64,000 bases of DNA, taken from contig JAQZBR010000004.1 in NCBI GenBank assembly GCA_029237775.1, positions 620,001 to 684,000 of the forward strand. Reading direction: 5' to 3'. Below, in pieces: positions 35,797-44,850 of the stretch. Origin of the DNA: Bacteroidota bacterium (GTDB lineage Bacteria > Bacteroidota > Bacteroidia > 2-12-FULL-35-15). The position numbers and the translations under genes are program-made. How positions within the stretch are numbered: the first letter of the stretch is position 1; every line of letters begins with the position of its first letter. Below the pieces are notes generated by a model. That model had not been told where the DNA came from, ran no database searches, and was given only the letters and a program-made list of their open reading frames with translations.

Positions 35797-36675
35797 ATGA
35801 AAGTTGCAATTTACGGTCGTTCAACCAGCGATAATCTCTCTGAACATATTCAGTTATTATTTCAAAAGCTGTCAGAGCATAATGCGGAAATCCTGGTGCA
35901 TCAGTCCTTTTTCGATTTTTTGTCCAAAAGCCTCAAGATCCCTTCCAGCATAAAGACCTTCAGTTCTCACAATGAGATCAGGAAAAATGCTGATTTTATG
36001 CTTAGCGTTGGCGGAGATGGCACTTTTCTGGAAACCATAACTTTGGTAAGGGATTCAGGAATTCCTATTCTTGGAATCAATACAGGCCGCCTGGGTTTTC
36101 TTGCTAATGTTGCGAAAACAGAGATTGCGCCAGCGATAGACGCCCTGGCTGAAAAAAAATTTAGCATCGAAAAAAGGGCATTGCTTAGTGTTACAAAACC
36201 CGAGAATCTTTTTGGTGATGTTCATTACGGCTTGAATGAGATCACTGTAATGAAAAAAGATTCATCTGCGATGGTCACAATCGATACCTACATCAACGGT
36301 GATTATCTTAACTCCTATTTTGCAGACGGACTCATCGTTTCCACCCCTACCGGCTCCACGGCATATTCTTTAAGTTGTGGCGGTCCTCTCGTAATGCCCG
36401 GATCGCAGAATTTTATCATCACTCCGATCGCACCTCATAATCTAAACGTTAGACCATTAGTTATTTCCGATAACAACGAGATCACGTTAATTGTTAAAGG
36501 CAGAAGCCCCAGCTACCTTGTATCCCTTGATTCCAGAAGCGAAACCATTCAAGATTCTACTGAGATCACGTTAAAAAAAGCAGACTTTTCCATTAACCTC
36601 ATAAAACTGGAAAATCAGAACTTTTTTAACACGATCAGGAACAAACTTTTATGGGGTTTAGACAGGAGGAATTAA
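35797..36675 (+). CDS. nadK: NAD kinase
   Basis: NAD kinase phosphorylates NAD to NADP. The GGDGT motif is at residues 72-76, followed by GINTGRLGFLA, the substrate-site GLNEITVMKKD and the TPTGSTAYSLSCGGP motif with its conserved Gly-rich turn. The 292-residue length is typical of bacterial enzymes. It follows the CBS-domain gene after 47 bp and precedes the DUF6089-like gene, which has its own promoter box at 36711. Cytoplasmic, expected to be essential. Confidence 0.96.
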   Translation: MKVAIYGRSTSDNLSEHIQLLFQKLSEHNAEILVHQSFFDFLSKSLKIPSSIKTFSSHNEIRKNADFMLSVGGDGTFLETITLVRDSGIPILGINTGRLGFLANVAKTEIAPAIDALAEKKFSIEKRALLSVTKPENLFGDVHYGLNEITVMKKDSSAMVTIDTYINGDYLNSYFADGLIVSTPTGSTAYSLSCGGPLVMPGSQNFIITPIAPHNLNVRPLVISDNNEITLIVKGRSPSYLVSLDSRSETIQDSTEITLKKADFSINLIKLENQNFFNTIRNKLLWGLDRRN

Positions 36676-36710
36676 CGAATATTAACATCGCCCAATAAGC
36701 AAAATTCCAT

Positions 36711-36718
36711 TATATTTG
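36711..36718 (+). promoter_or_regulatory. -7 promoter box for the uppS-bamA-skp operon
   Basis: TATATTTG on the plus strand. Transcription would start near 36724. The leader can form a hairpin from TTTTGG (36724-36729) with CCAAAA (36757-36762), which would put the TTG at 36748 in its loop. Confidence 0.5.
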
Positions 36719-36747
36719 CTTGCTTTTGGCGAAAAAATTTTTAGATT

Positions 36748-37611
36748 TTGTCTAGCCCAAAAAACCATTTGAATAAATACATTATCATATCATTATTCTG
36801 CCTGATTTTATCCATCAATGGCCTCGCACAACGTCCAAAAGACAAAAGTGCCGAAATTGGCGTGTTTTTGGGTGGATCATATTACATCGGTGATATAAAT
36901 CCACTTGTTCATTTCGGCCCTATGACCAAGCCTGCCGCTGGTGCCGTTTTCCGCTATAATATTAATCCCCGCTTTGCTTTAAGGGCGAATGCTTTTTTTG
37001 GAAACGTGGCTGCAGATGATGCACTCTCGCCTTCCCTTGGTCAACAGCAGCGGAATCTTAATTTCAAATCAAAGATCACTGAGTTTTCTGTCCAGGCAGA
37101 ATTTAACTTTCTTGATTATCAGATCGGAAACGAAAGAAAAAAATTCAGCCCGTACATTTTTGCCGGAGTGGGTGCTTTTATGTTCAACCCTGTAGCGATT
37201 TACAACAATTACAGCTACACCTTACAGCCTCTAGGAACGGAGGGGCAAGGTCTTCCGGGTGGCCCGAAAAAAAAATACAAACTCACACAAATGTCGATAC
37301 CTTTTGGTGTTGGTGTAAAAACCAATCTTGCTAAACGAATCGGCTTATCAATAGAGTGGGGAATGCGTAAAACATTTACGGATTACCTTGATGATGTAAG
37401 CGGTGAATATTTCAGCAAGGTTGAATTGGCCGAATCACGCGGAGCTGTTGCTGCAGCCGCCTCAGATCCAAGCAAAGGCCTGGATCCAAAATATAACAAC
37501 ATCGGAAGACAACGCGGTAATCCAACAACAAAAGACTGGTATTCCTTTGCAGGTTTTGTACTTACACTTAAACTTAAAGAAAAACGGGAAACATGCCCCG
37601 GGGTCAATTAA
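36748..37611 (+). CDS. DUF6089-like outer membrane beta-barrel protein, TTG start
   Basis: A 280-287-residue exported protein. The signal peptide (around [20 protein letters not shown]) leads to a beta-barrel ([68 protein letters not shown]). This matches the DUF6089 family of small Bacteroidota barrels, usually encoded just upstream of uppS and bamA. There is no ATG or GTG at a sensible place, so translation starts at TTG: either 36748 (287 residues) or 36769 (280 residues, directly at the signal peptide). I cannot decide between them. It is followed directly by uppS. Confidence 0.8.
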   Translation: MSSPKNHLNKYIIISLFCLILSINGLAQRPKDKSAEIGVFLGGSYYIGDINPLVHFGPMTKPAAGAVFRYNINPRFALRANAFFGNVAADDALSPSLGQQQRNLNFKSKITEFSVQAEFNFLDYQIGNERKKFSPYIFAGVGAFMFNPVAIYNNYSYTLQPLGTEGQGLPGGPKKKYKLTQMSIPFGVGVKTNLAKRIGLSIEWGMRKTFTDYLDDVSGEYFSKVELAESRGAVAAAASDPSKGLDPKYNNIGRQRGNPTTKDWYSFAGFVLTLKLKEKRETCPGVN

Positions 37612-37615
37612 CCAT

Positions 37616-38359
37616 ATGAGTTTAAAAGAAAAAATTAATCCTGCCAAGCTTCCACAACACATTGCGATCATCATGGACGGCAATGGAAGGTGGGCAAAAC
37701 AACAAGGGGAGCAAAGAATTTTTGGCCATGAAAATGGTGTTAAATCTGTTCGCGAATCTGTTGAAGCAGCAGCTGAGCTTGGAGTCAAATACCTCACACT
37801 TTACGCATTTTCAACAGAGAACTGGAATCGTCCTAAGGAAGAAGTGATGGCTCTTATGCAGCTTCTTGTCCACACGATCAGCGCAGAAACCGCCACGCTG
37901 AATAAAAACAATATCCGCCTGCAGGCAATCGGTGACCTGAAAAGCCTTCCATCGGATTGTTACAATGAACTGCAGGAAGCAATTGATAAAACAAAAACAA
38001 ACACACGCACGACACTTGTACTCGCCCTGAGTTACAGTTCGCGCTGGGAAATTATAAATGCGATGAAAGAAATCGCAGAAAAAATACAGAACAACACACT
38101 TTCCCCCTCAGAAATAACAGAACAAACAATCAACGCACATTTATGCACAGCTGAAATTCCTGAACCAGAACTGATGATCCGCACCAGCGGAGAGCATCGC
38201 ATCAGTAATTTTCTTTTATGGCAGCTGGCTTATGCCGAGCTCTACTTTACAGATAAATTATGGCCGGATTTCAGAAAAGAAGACCTATACGAAGCTATAC
38301 TTGACTATCAGAACCGGGAACGCAGATTCGGGAAAACAAGTGAGCAATTAATTTCATAA
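37616..38359 (+). CDS. uppS: Undecaprenyl diphosphate synthase UppS
   Basis: UppS adds eight isopentenyl units in cis to farnesyl diphosphate, giving the C55 carrier for cell-wall and surface-glycan export. The 247-residue product has the catalytic Asp21 in [10 protein letters not shown], followed by [18 protein letters not shown] and the C-terminal [15 protein letters not shown]-type motif with its Arg and Ser. The ATG at 37616 is 4 bp after the DUF6089 stop. A longer frame from 37403 only overlaps the preceding gene and is rejected. bamA follows after 5 bp. Confidence 0.95.
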   Translation: MSLKEKINPAKLPQHIAIIMDGNGRWAKQQGEQRIFGHENGVKSVRESVEAAAELGVKYLTLYAFSTENWNRPKEEVMALMQLLVHTISAETATLNKNNIRLQAIGDLKSLPSDCYNELQEAIDKTKTNTRTTLVLALSYSSRWEIINAMKEIAEKIQNNTLSPSEITEQTINAHLCTAEIPEPELMIRTSGEHRISNFLLWQLAYAELYFTDKLWPDFRKEDLYEAILDYQNRERRFGKTSEQLIS

Positions 38360-38364
38360 CAACA

Positions 38365-41097
38365 ATGTACAAAAAATTAGTTTTTTTATTTATTGCGCTT
38401 GCCTTTTCATTTACAACATCAGCCCAGGAAGTCATCCAGTTAGGAGGAATGGACTCTTCAGCCATCGATTTTTCCAACCCACAGGAATATGAGATCGGAT
38501 CGGTTACCGTTACCGGTGCCGTACACCTTGACGAAAAAGTAATCATACTCCTAACCGGTTTAAATACCGGAGATAAAATAATGGTGCCGGGCGATAAATT
38601 CTCAACAGCAATTGAAAATCTTTGGAAACAAGGCCTCTTTGAAGACATTCAGATCAAGGCAAGTAAAATCCAGGGTAAAACCATCTTTTTAAATATTGTT
38701 GTGCAGGAACGTCCTCGGCTTTCAAAATTCGCTTTGCGCGGAATGACAAAAAGTGAAGCAGATGATCTTCGTGAAAAGATAAGCCTTAACAGAGGTAAAG
38801 TTGTGACAGATGCACTCATTGCTTCAACAGAATATACAGTAAGAAGATTCTTTATCGATAAAGCATACCTGGATACCAAGGTTACCATCAAAAAGGAAAA
38901 GGAAGAGAAAGAAGATGGTATCGTATTGACGATCACGGTGGACAAAGGCCATAAGATCAAAATAAAGAACATTAACTTCATCGGAAACAAACAACTTGGA
39001 ACATTCAAGTTGCGCAGAACCTTTAAGGAGACCAAACGCAAACGTTGGTGGAACCCTTTCAACAATGGTAAATTTGATGAGGACAATTACGAGAAGGACA
39101 AGAAAGCCTTCATTGCAAAATATAACAGCAAAGGATTACGCGATGCAACAATTGTAAGAGATACAATGTACCGCAACAATGACAAACAGCGTTTACAGTT
39201 TGGAAAATATCTTGGTGCCGGATACAGAAGGATCGTTCACGGAACGCCAATGATCGCGCAGGATTATCACAGAGTGATCAAAGGAAAGCATTCCAAATAC
39301 AAATTATGGAAAAGCATTAAAACGTTTAAATCTGTAAGGGATACCACTTTTTACAAACGCTTTATCACCATAGACATGTATGTGAATGAAGGTAACAAAT
39401 ACTACTTCAGAAACATTAACTGGGTTGGAAATGCGAAGTATTCATCTAAAGACCTGAGCAATGTGTTAAACATTAAAAAGGGAGATGTTTACGATCAGGA
39501 AAATTTAGATACAAAACTTTACAGCAATCCCAACGGGAGTGATGTGAGCTCGCTTTATATGGATGATGGTTATCTTTTCTTTAGCGTCACTCCGGTTGAA
39601 ACAATGGTTACCGGTGATTCGATCGATCTTGAAATGAGGATCTTTGAAGGAAAGCAAGCTACGATCAACAAGGTTACTATTGTTGGAAATACAAAGACAA
39701 ACGACCGTGTTGTAATGCGTGAGATCAGAACACGCCCCGGACAGCTTTTTCGCAGGTCAGATGTTATCAGAACGCAGCGCGATCTTGCGCAGCTCGGTTA
39801 TTTTGATCCTGAAAAAATGAATGTTATCCCCACACCGAATCCCGCAAATGGTACGGTTGATATCGAATATACGGTTGAGGAAAAACCTTCAGACCAGATC
39901 GAGCTTTCCGGTGGATATGGTGGCGGACGAATTGTCGGAACACTTGGAGTATCCTTCAATAACTTCTCAGGAAGGAATTTCTTTAAGAAAGACTCATGGC
40001 GCCCCTTACCTTCCGGAGATGGCCAGCGTTTAAGCATCCGTGCTCAATCTAACGGATTATATTTTCAATCATATAATATTTCATTCACTGAACCATGGCT
40101 TGGCGGTAAAAAACCAAATTCCTTAAGTGTAACAGCATACTACTCCATCCAAACTAACGGACAGAAAAAACGAATCACTTCGGATGGAGAAAAGATCCTT
40201 AACCCTAATCGTCAATCACTGGATATATTTGGTGCTTCTGTCGGATTAGGAAAGAGATTAAAATGGCCAGATGATTATTTCACGCTTTATCAGGAGCTCG
40301 ATTACCAATATTATACTTTGAATAATTTCGGATCCATCTTCTCATTCAGCAATGGCTTTGCAAATAACATCTATTACAAAGCTTCCGTTCAGAGAAATTC
40401 ATTACAGGGTAATCCTATCTTCCCGTCAGGCGGATCCCAGATCGCACTCACAGGACAGTGGACTCCTCCATATTCTTCATTTAACGGAGTGGATTATTCG
40501 AGCCCTACACTTACGGACCAGCAACGATATAAATTTGTAGAATATCAGAAATATAAATTCACAACAACATTTTATACTAACCTCACGAACAAGAAGCCTG
40601 TTGAAGGAAAAGAGGCACGCAATTTGATTTTGAAGACCTCAGCAGGATTTGGCTTTCTTACATCTTACAACCAAAAAGTGGGTATTTCGCCTTTCGAACG
40701 TTTCTACCTTGGTGGTAGCGGACTTACAGGTTACGCACTTGACGGAAGAGAGATCATCGCACTCCGCGGTTACGATGATCAATCATTATCTGAAAGAACA
40801 GGTTCATCATACATTACTAAATATTCACTTGAGTTAAGGTTTCCGGTTACAACTAATCCACAGGCTACTATTTTTATACTTGGATTTACTGAAGGCGGTA
40901 ACTCCTGGAGAAAAGCTAAAGAATTCAATCCATTCAATGTTTACCGTTCTGCAGGAGTCGGTGTGAGGGTGTTCCTTCCTATGTTTGGCTTGCTTGGATT
41001 TGATTACGGCTGGAGACTGGATGATGTACCTTCAAATCCGGGAATGCAGAAAGGCCAGTTCCACTTTACAATCGGAGCTGCAATCGGGGAATTATAA
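38365..41097 (+). CDS. bamA: Outer membrane protein assembly factor BamA
   Basis: BamA is the essential insertase that folds beta-barrel proteins into the outer membrane. The 910-residue product has a signal peptide (AFSFTTSAQ) and an array of POTRA-type domains (about 45-460, with KKDSWR-like and FLGN-like repeats such as INKVTIVGNTKTNDRVVMREIRTRPGQLF). A 16-strand barrel completes it, with the conserved GGSGLTGY-type motif at GGSGLTGYALDGREIIALRGY. It is longer than E. coli BamA (about 810), as is usual in Bacteroidota, whose extra length lies in a Lys-rich segment at about 195-330. Cotranscribed with uppS and the two skp-like genes. Confidence 0.95.
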   Translation: MYKKLVFLFIALAFSFTTSAQEVIQLGGMDSSAIDFSNPQEYEIGSVTVTGAVHLDEKVIILLTGLNTGDKIMVPGDKFSTAIENLWKQGLFEDIQIKASKIQGKTIFLNIVVQERPRLSKFALRGMTKSEADDLREKISLNRGKVVTDALIASTEYTVRRFFIDKAYLDTKVTIKKEKEEKEDGIVLTITVDKGHKIKIKNINFIGNKQLGTFKLRRTFKETKRKRWWNPFNNGKFDEDNYEKDKKAFIAKYNSKGLRDATIVRDTMYRNNDKQRLQFGKYLGAGYRRIVHGTPMIAQDYHRVIKGKHSKYKLWKSIKTFKSVRDTTFYKRFITIDMYVNEGNKYYFRNINWVGNAKYSSKDLSNVLNIKKGDVYDQENLDTKLYSNPNGSDVSSLYMDDGYLFFSVTPVETMVTGDSIDLEMRIFEGKQATINKVTIVGNTKTNDRVVMREIRTRPGQLFRRSDVIRTQRDLAQLGYFDPEKMNVIPTPNPANGTVDIEYTVEEKPSDQIELSGGYGGGRIVGTLGVSFNNFSGRNFFKKDSWRPLPSGDGQRLSIRAQSNGLYFQSYNISFTEPWLGGKKPNSLSVTAYYSIQTNGQKKRITSDGEKILNPNRQSLDIFGASVGLGKRLKWPDDYFTLYQELDYQYYTLNNFGSIFSFSNGFANNIYYKASVQRNSLQGNPIFPSGGSQIALTGQWTPPYSSFNGVDYSSPTLTDQQRYKFVEYQKYKFTTTFYTNLTNKKPVEGKEARNLILKTSAGFGFLTSYNQKVGISPFERFYLGGSGLTGYALDGREIIALRGYDDQSLSERTGSSYITKYSLELRFPVTTNPQATIFILGFTEGGNSWRKAKEFNPFNVYRSAGVGVRVFLPMFGLLGFDYGWRLDDVPSNPGMQKGQFHFTIGAAIGEL

Positions 41098-41148
41098 AAT
41101 TTATTAAATTCGCTCCTTCGTTGGGCGATAAACTTAAAAAAGAGAATC

Positions 41149-41703
41149 ATGAAAAAGATCATTTTAACTTTAGGATTAGCCATCGGAAGTTGTTTTTTAG
41201 CTTCAGCACAAAAATTCGCTTACGTTGACACTGAATATATTTTAGGACAGATCCCTGAATATAAAGCGGCTCAGGCAGAGCTCGATAAAGTATCCGTACA
41301 GTGGCAAAAAGAGATCGAGGCGAAATATGCTGAGATCGATAAGATGTATAAGGCATACGAAGCAGAGCAGATTCTTCTGACTGAAGACATGAAGAAAAAA
41401 AGAGAAGGTGATATCATCTCTAAGGAAAAAGAAGCAAAAGATCTTCAGAAGCAGAGATTTGGTGTTGACGGAGAATTATTCAAAAAGCGCCAGGAGCTTG
41501 TAAAACCGATCCAGGATAAGGTTTTTAATGCAGTAAAAAGCGTTGCCGAAAAAGGTGGATACTCTGTGATATTCGACAAAGCGGGCGATCTCACAATGCT
41601 GTATGCAAATTCCAAGAATGATAAGAGCGATGATGTTCTTGAAACACTTGGATACAAAGGCGGAAGCGGAACCAAAACCGGAACAGGAACACAAAAAAAA
41701 TAA
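41149..41703 (+). CDS. OmpH/Skp-family periplasmic chaperone, first copy
   Basis: A 184-residue exported protein with a signal peptide (GSCFLASAQ) and the Skp-type layout: a short beta head (FAYVDTEYILGQIPEYKAAQ), a long charged coiled-coil arm (about 45-115) and a C-terminal strand (YSVIFDKAGDLTMLYAN) that returns to the head. Such trimeric chaperones hold unfolded outer membrane proteins on the way to BamA. It follows bamA by 51 bp and is followed by a related copy 42 bp later. The C-terminal GSGTKTGTGTQKK tail is low-complexity. Confidence 0.88.
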   Translation: MKKIILTLGLAIGSCFLASAQKFAYVDTEYILGQIPEYKAAQAELDKVSVQWQKEIEAKYAEIDKMYKAYEAEQILLTEDMKKKREGDIISKEKEAKDLQKQRFGVDGELFKKRQELVKPIQDKVFNAVKSVAEKGGYSVIFDKAGDLTMLYANSKNDKSDDVLETLGYKGGSGTKTGTGTQKK

Positions 41704-41745
41704 TCATAATCCAATAATAAAACACAAAACCCAAAAACAAATACC

Positions 41746-42303
41746 ATGAAGAATATCTTGAAGCTGTCAGTTATCGTTGCTCTTGTTGTTGCAAGTTCTT
41801 TCACAGCTAATGCACAAAAAATCGCGCATATCAACCTTGATTCATTGATCAGCGTTATGCCTGAAACAAAAACTGCTACACAGTCGGTACAGGATTATGC
41901 AAAACAATTGGAAACACAGGTTACTGCAATGCAAACTGAGCTTCAGACTAAATACGATGATTATCAGTCAAAGCAAAATGATATGCCTGCATTGGTAAAA
42001 GCATCTAAGGAAAAAGAGCTGAATGACCTTAACCAGCGTATCCAGGATTTCCAGCAGCAGGCACAACAGGATTATCAGAAAAAAAGCGCTGAATTATCTA
42101 AACCTGTTTATGAAAAAGCTAAAAAAGCGATCGATCAGGTAGCGAAAGATAATGGTTACAAATATGTACTGGATACAAGCACAGGGATCGTAATCTATAA
42201 CGAGCCGGGTGATGACATCTTCATGCTTGCGGTTAAAAAACTTGGAATTACACTTCCTGCGGCAGGAACGACATCTCCTTCAGCAAACACTCCAAAGAAG
42301 TAA
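41746..42303 (+). CDS. OmpH/Skp-family periplasmic chaperone, second copy
   Basis: A 185-residue paralogue of the preceding gene, with a signal peptide (SSFTANAQ) and the same fold (IAHINLDSLISVMPETKTAT, a Gln-rich coiled coil at about 45-120 and YKYVLDTSTGIVIYNEPGDD near the end). It is more Gln-rich in its coiled coil than the first copy. Two neighbouring copies after bamA are common in Bacteroidota. It ends the operon: a strong terminator with a GAAA loop follows at 42323-42351. Confidence 0.88.
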   Translation: MKNILKLSVIVALVVASSFTANAQKIAHINLDSLISVMPETKTATQSVQDYAKQLETQVTAMQTELQTKYDDYQSKQNDMPALVKASKEKELNDLNQRIQDFQQQAQQDYQKKSAELSKPVYEKAKKAIDQVAKDNGYKYVLDTSTGIVIYNEPGDDIFMLAVKKLGITLPAAGTTSPSANTPKK

Positions 42304-42322
42304 TTTTTTGGTAAAACATATG

Positions 42323-42351
42323 AGCCTTTCGCGAAAGCGGAAGGCTTTTTT
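42323..42351 (+). terminator. Terminator after the skp genes
   Basis: AGCCTTTCGC (42323-42332) pairs with GCGGAAGGCT (42337-42346) across a GAAA tetraloop (10 bp, one U-G), then T6. It ends 7 nt before the murI -7 box, so the two units are packed back to back. Confidence 0.88.
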
Positions 42352-42357
42352 ATTTCT

Positions 42358-42365
42358 TATCTTTG
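42358..42365 (+). promoter_or_regulatory. -7 promoter box for murI
   Basis: TATCTTTG ends 8 nt before the ATG at 42374. The transcript would be leaderless or have a leader of only a few nucleotides. Confidence 0.55.
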
Positions 42366-42373
42366 AAATGCAG

Positions 42374-43198
42374 ATGAGCACAAAAAGTCCTATTGGCGTA
42401 TTTGATTCAGGTTATGGTGGCCTTACAGTTCTTAAAGAAATTGTTAAAGCGCTTCCCTCCTACGATTACATTTACCTTGGTGACAATGCACGCGCACCAT
42501 ACGGAACACGCTCCTTCGATACTGTATACGAATATACACTTCAATGTGTGAAGCATCTCTTTGACATGGGCTGTCCGCTTGTGATCCTCGCCTGTAATAC
42601 CGCTTCTGCGAAAGCTTTAAGAAATATTCAGCAGAAAGACCTCCCGGTAATAGGGCCCGACAAAAGAGTTTTAGGTGTTATCAGGCCAACCACAGAGATT
42701 GTTGGCAAATACAGCAAGTCGGGGCATGTTGGAGTTCTAGGAACGAACGGAACAGTGAGCTCAGAATCTTATCCGATCGAAATAAAAAAGTTTTATCCGG
42801 ACATGATCGTCCAGCAGGAAGCTTGCCCCATGTGGGTTCCAATAGTTGAGAATCATGAGTTTGAAAGTGATGGCGCTGATTACTACATCAGAAAAAATAT
42901 TGATAACCTTCTCGCAAAAGATAATAAGATCGATGCTATCATACTTGGATGCACCCATTATCCTTTGCTTATCCACAAGATCCGGGAACACCTGCCTGAC
43001 AATATCACTTTACTTTCCCAGGGAGAAATTGTCGCAAACAGTCTCACTGATTACCTTCAACGTCATTCAGAAATACAAAACAAGTTAAGCAAAGGAAACA
43101 GCGTTGAATTTTTCACCACAGATTCACCCGAAAATTTCGATAAGGCCGGCAGTTTATTCTTTGGTAAAGAAGTCAGGTCGAAACATCTCGGATTATAA
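42374..43198 (+). CDS. murI: Glutamate racemase
   Basis: MurI makes D-glutamate for peptidoglycan. The two catalytic cysteines are Cys74 in LACNTASA and Cys193 in GCTHYPLL. The N-terminal VFDSGYGGLTVL and GDNARAPYG motifs are intact. At 274 residues from the ATG at 42374 it is of normal size. That ATG is supported by the promoter box at 42358-42365. An ATG two codons upstream (42368) and a longer frame from 42209 are less likely. The acetyltransferase gene follows after 9 bp and is probably cotranscribed. Confidence 0.95.
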   Translation: MSTKSPIGVFDSGYGGLTVLKEIVKALPSYDYIYLGDNARAPYGTRSFDTVYEYTLQCVKHLFDMGCPLVILACNTASAKALRNIQQKDLPVIGPDKRVLGVIRPTTEIVGKYSKSGHVGVLGTNGTVSSESYPIEIKKFYPDMIVQQEACPMWVPIVENHEFESDGADYYIRKNIDNLLAKDNKIDAIILGCTHYPLLIHKIREHLPDNITLLSQGEIVANSLTDYLQRHSEIQNKLSKGNSVEFFTTDSPENFDKAGSLFFGKEVRSKHLGL

Positions 43199-43207
43199 TA
43201 GTATTAC

Positions 43208-43660
43208 ATGTCAATCATAATTAAACAACTTTCTTCTGAAGACATTGATGAATTCGTTCAGCTGATCTGCGTGTTCGAGGATGTTTTTGCAATGAAAGAT
43301 TTCAAAATGCCTGACGTTGCCTATTTGCAGCAACTATTGAAGAAGGAGGATTTCTTTGTGTTTGTCGCAGTGTCGGGTGAAGAAGTAGTTGGCGGACTCA
43401 CTTCGTATGTTATGCATCAATATTATTCAGCTTCTCCATTGGTATATATATTCGACCTGGCAGTAGAGGTTGACTTTCAACGAAAAGGAATAGGCAAGTT
43501 ACTAATTGAAGCCAACAACAATTACTCTAAATCAATAAACGCAGATGCAGTCATGGTGCAGGCGGACATTGCAGATGAACATGCTATAGAATTTTACAGA
43601 TCAACCGGAGCTACCGGACAGAAAGTGATTCACTTTGACTACATCTTTGCAAATAAATAA
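43208..43660 (+). CDS. GNAT acetyltransferase of the AAC(3)-I type
   Basis: A 150-residue GCN5-type N-acetyltransferase. Its pattern closely resembles AAC(3)-I aminoglycoside acetyltransferases: an F/L-F-x-D-x-F segment near the start (CVFEDVFAM), EVVGGLTSYVM, the acetyl-CoA-binding VYIFDLAVEVDFQRKGIGKL, MVQADIADEHAIEFY and a C-terminal HFDY. Clinical AAC(3)-I enzymes modify gentamicin and related drugs. Whether this one does is unknown, and no cassette or mobile element surrounds it. It sits 9 bp after murI as an ordinary chromosomal gene, so it may be an ancestral or housekeeping member. Confidence 0.82.
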   Translation: MSIIIKQLSSEDIDEFVQLICVFEDVFAMKDFKMPDVAYLQQLLKKEDFFVFVAVSGEEVVGGLTSYVMHQYYSASPLVYIFDLAVEVDFQRKGIGKLLIEANNNYSKSINADAVMVQADIADEHAIEFYRSTGATGQKVIHFDYIFANK

Positions 43661-43662
43661 AA

Positions 43663-43687
43663 AACGCTCCGCCACTTGCGGAACGTT
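43663..43687 (+). terminator. Hairpin between the acetyltransferase and carbonic-anhydrase-like genes
   Basis: AACGCTCCGC and GCGGAACGTT pair with one mismatch across a 5 nt loop. U-runs on both sides are short. Probably a shared terminator for convergent genes. Confidence 0.65.
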
Positions 43688-43710
43688 CTTATATCAAGCA
43701 ATAAAATCTT

Positions 43711-44232
43711 CTACTTCTCTTCCTTAAACCACCCACTATACATTAAGTAATTGTTTGCAATTCTATTGATCTCACCATTAATTAATTCCTGATTAATATC
43801 TTTCACCTTTTTAGCAGGAACACCGGCATAGATCACTCCTGATTCGACTTTCGTATTTTCAAGAACGACTGCACCAGCGGCTATGATCGTATTACTGCCT
43901 ATTTCACAATTATCCATAACAATTGCTCCCATTCCTATGAGCACGTTGTCATCGATCTTACATCCGTGCACTAAAGCATTATGTCCAATCGAAACATTAT
44001 TCCCGATCACCACTTTTGTCTTTTCGTACGTGCAGTGAATCACCGCCCCATCCTGAACATTGACCTTATTTCCCATTCTGATCGAATTCACATCTCCGCG
44101 AACAACCGCATTGAACCAGATGCTACATTGATCACCCATGATAACATCACCAACAATAGTTGAGTTATCCGCGAGATAACAATCAGTTCCGAATTGCGGG
44201 TGGATTCCTTTAACTGGTTTTATTAGTGCCAT
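43711..44232 (-). CDS. Gamma-carbonic-anhydrase-like hexapeptide protein
   Basis: A 173-residue left-handed beta-helix protein of the gamma-carbonic anhydrase/PaaY/YrdA group. Repeated hexapeptides (IVGDVI, VIGNNV, IGHNAL, VLIGMG, IIAAGA) fill residues about 20-150. His66, His84 and His89 are placed as the zinc-binding histidines of the family. The acidic loop and Glu62/Glu84 pair of the archaeal Cam enzyme are not clearly present, and many such proteins have no demonstrated activity, so the enzymatic role is uncertain. Cytoplasmic. Confidence 0.85.
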   Translation of the reverse strand: MALIKPVKGIHPQFGTDCYLADNSTIVGDVIMGDQCSIWFNAVVRGDVNSIRMGNKVNVQDGAVIHCTYEKTKVVIGNNVSIGHNALVHGCKIDDNVLIGMGAIVMDNCEIGSNTIIAAGAVVLENTKVESGVIYAGVPAKKVKDINQELINGEINRIANNYLMYSGWFKEEK

Positions 44233-44448
44233 TTTTGAGGAGGTTATTTGGTTAATAGTTAAAAAGTTATTTAAGCTGTGTGAAAGTAAAGATAATTACT
44301 GAAACTTATTTTGCATCCAGAACTGTTACTTATTACTCTTGGATGCAGCTTATACATCAGAGGTTTTCTCTACAAATCCTTTTAAAAGATTAGCAGGTTT
44401 TACAAACGCAGCCTAAATAACAATTAACTATTTACCTATTCAACTAAT
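44233..44448. other. Intergenic region with inverted repeat
   Basis: TGCATCCA (44312-44319) is inverted at 44340-44347 (TGGATGCA), and another near-palindrome AATCCTTTTAAAAGATT lies near 44375-44391. TTAACTATTAACC-like words also occur. No frame. Probably the 3' region of the HMA gene on the minus strand. Confidence 0.4.
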
Positions 44449-44805
44449 TTACTTCTTCATATCAGTACACACCTTCCCCTTTTTACAGCACTCATCCAAC
44501 TTTTTATAACCTTTAGGATCTGCAGGCACATCATCCGCATCATAACCGATCTTTGACACAGCTTTCCGGATCTGTTCAGGAGTGATCTTCTTTGGATTAT
44601 ATGTAACCGTGAGGACTTTCGATTCGACATCAAGCACCGACTTCTTTATCCCTTTTTCGAATGCGAGATTCTTTTCTATTGTTTCTTTACACATATCGCA
44701 TGTAGCAGAAGTTTTAACTTTCAATTCTGCGGTTGTTGCATCTTGTGCATTTGTTTTTGTTGAGATCAGCATTAGTGCGATCATGAGTGTTGTTAGTGTT
44801 TTCAT
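44449..44805 (-). CDS. Periplasmic HMA-domain metal-binding protein
   Basis: A 118-residue exported protein with a signal peptide (LMLISTKTNA) and one heavy-metal-associated domain. Its metal site is CDMC (Cys36, Cys39), with the fold running through ITPEQIRKAVSKIGYDADD. The C-terminal tail adds a cysteine cluster (ECCKKGKVC). HMA domains carry Cu(I) or, in some cases, Hg(II). It lies 45 bp downstream of the TonB receptor gene on the same strand and forms a three-gene unit with it and the HYC_CC_PP-like gene. It is likely to receive or deliver metal for that receptor. Confidence 0.9.
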   Translation of the reverse strand: MKTLTTLMIALMLISTKTNAQDATTAELKVKTSATCDMCKETIEKNLAFEKGIKKSVLDVESKVLTVTYNPKKITPEQIRKAVSKIGYDADDVPADPKGYKKLDECCKKGKVCTDMKK

Positions 44806-44850
44806 AGTTTTTGTTTTTATTTGTGTATATACCCGGACTGAAGTCAGAGG

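Noticed and set aside
37403-37615. N-terminal extension of UppS
   Set aside because: It overlaps the DUF6089-like gene in another frame; the family start is at the ATG at 37616.
42209-42373. N-terminal extension of MurI
   Set aside because: It crosses the terminator and the promoter box; the family N-terminus begins at 42374.
43208-43660. Mobile resistance cassette
   Set aside because: No integrase, attC-like site, transposase or flanking repeats were seen; it is tightly linked to murI.
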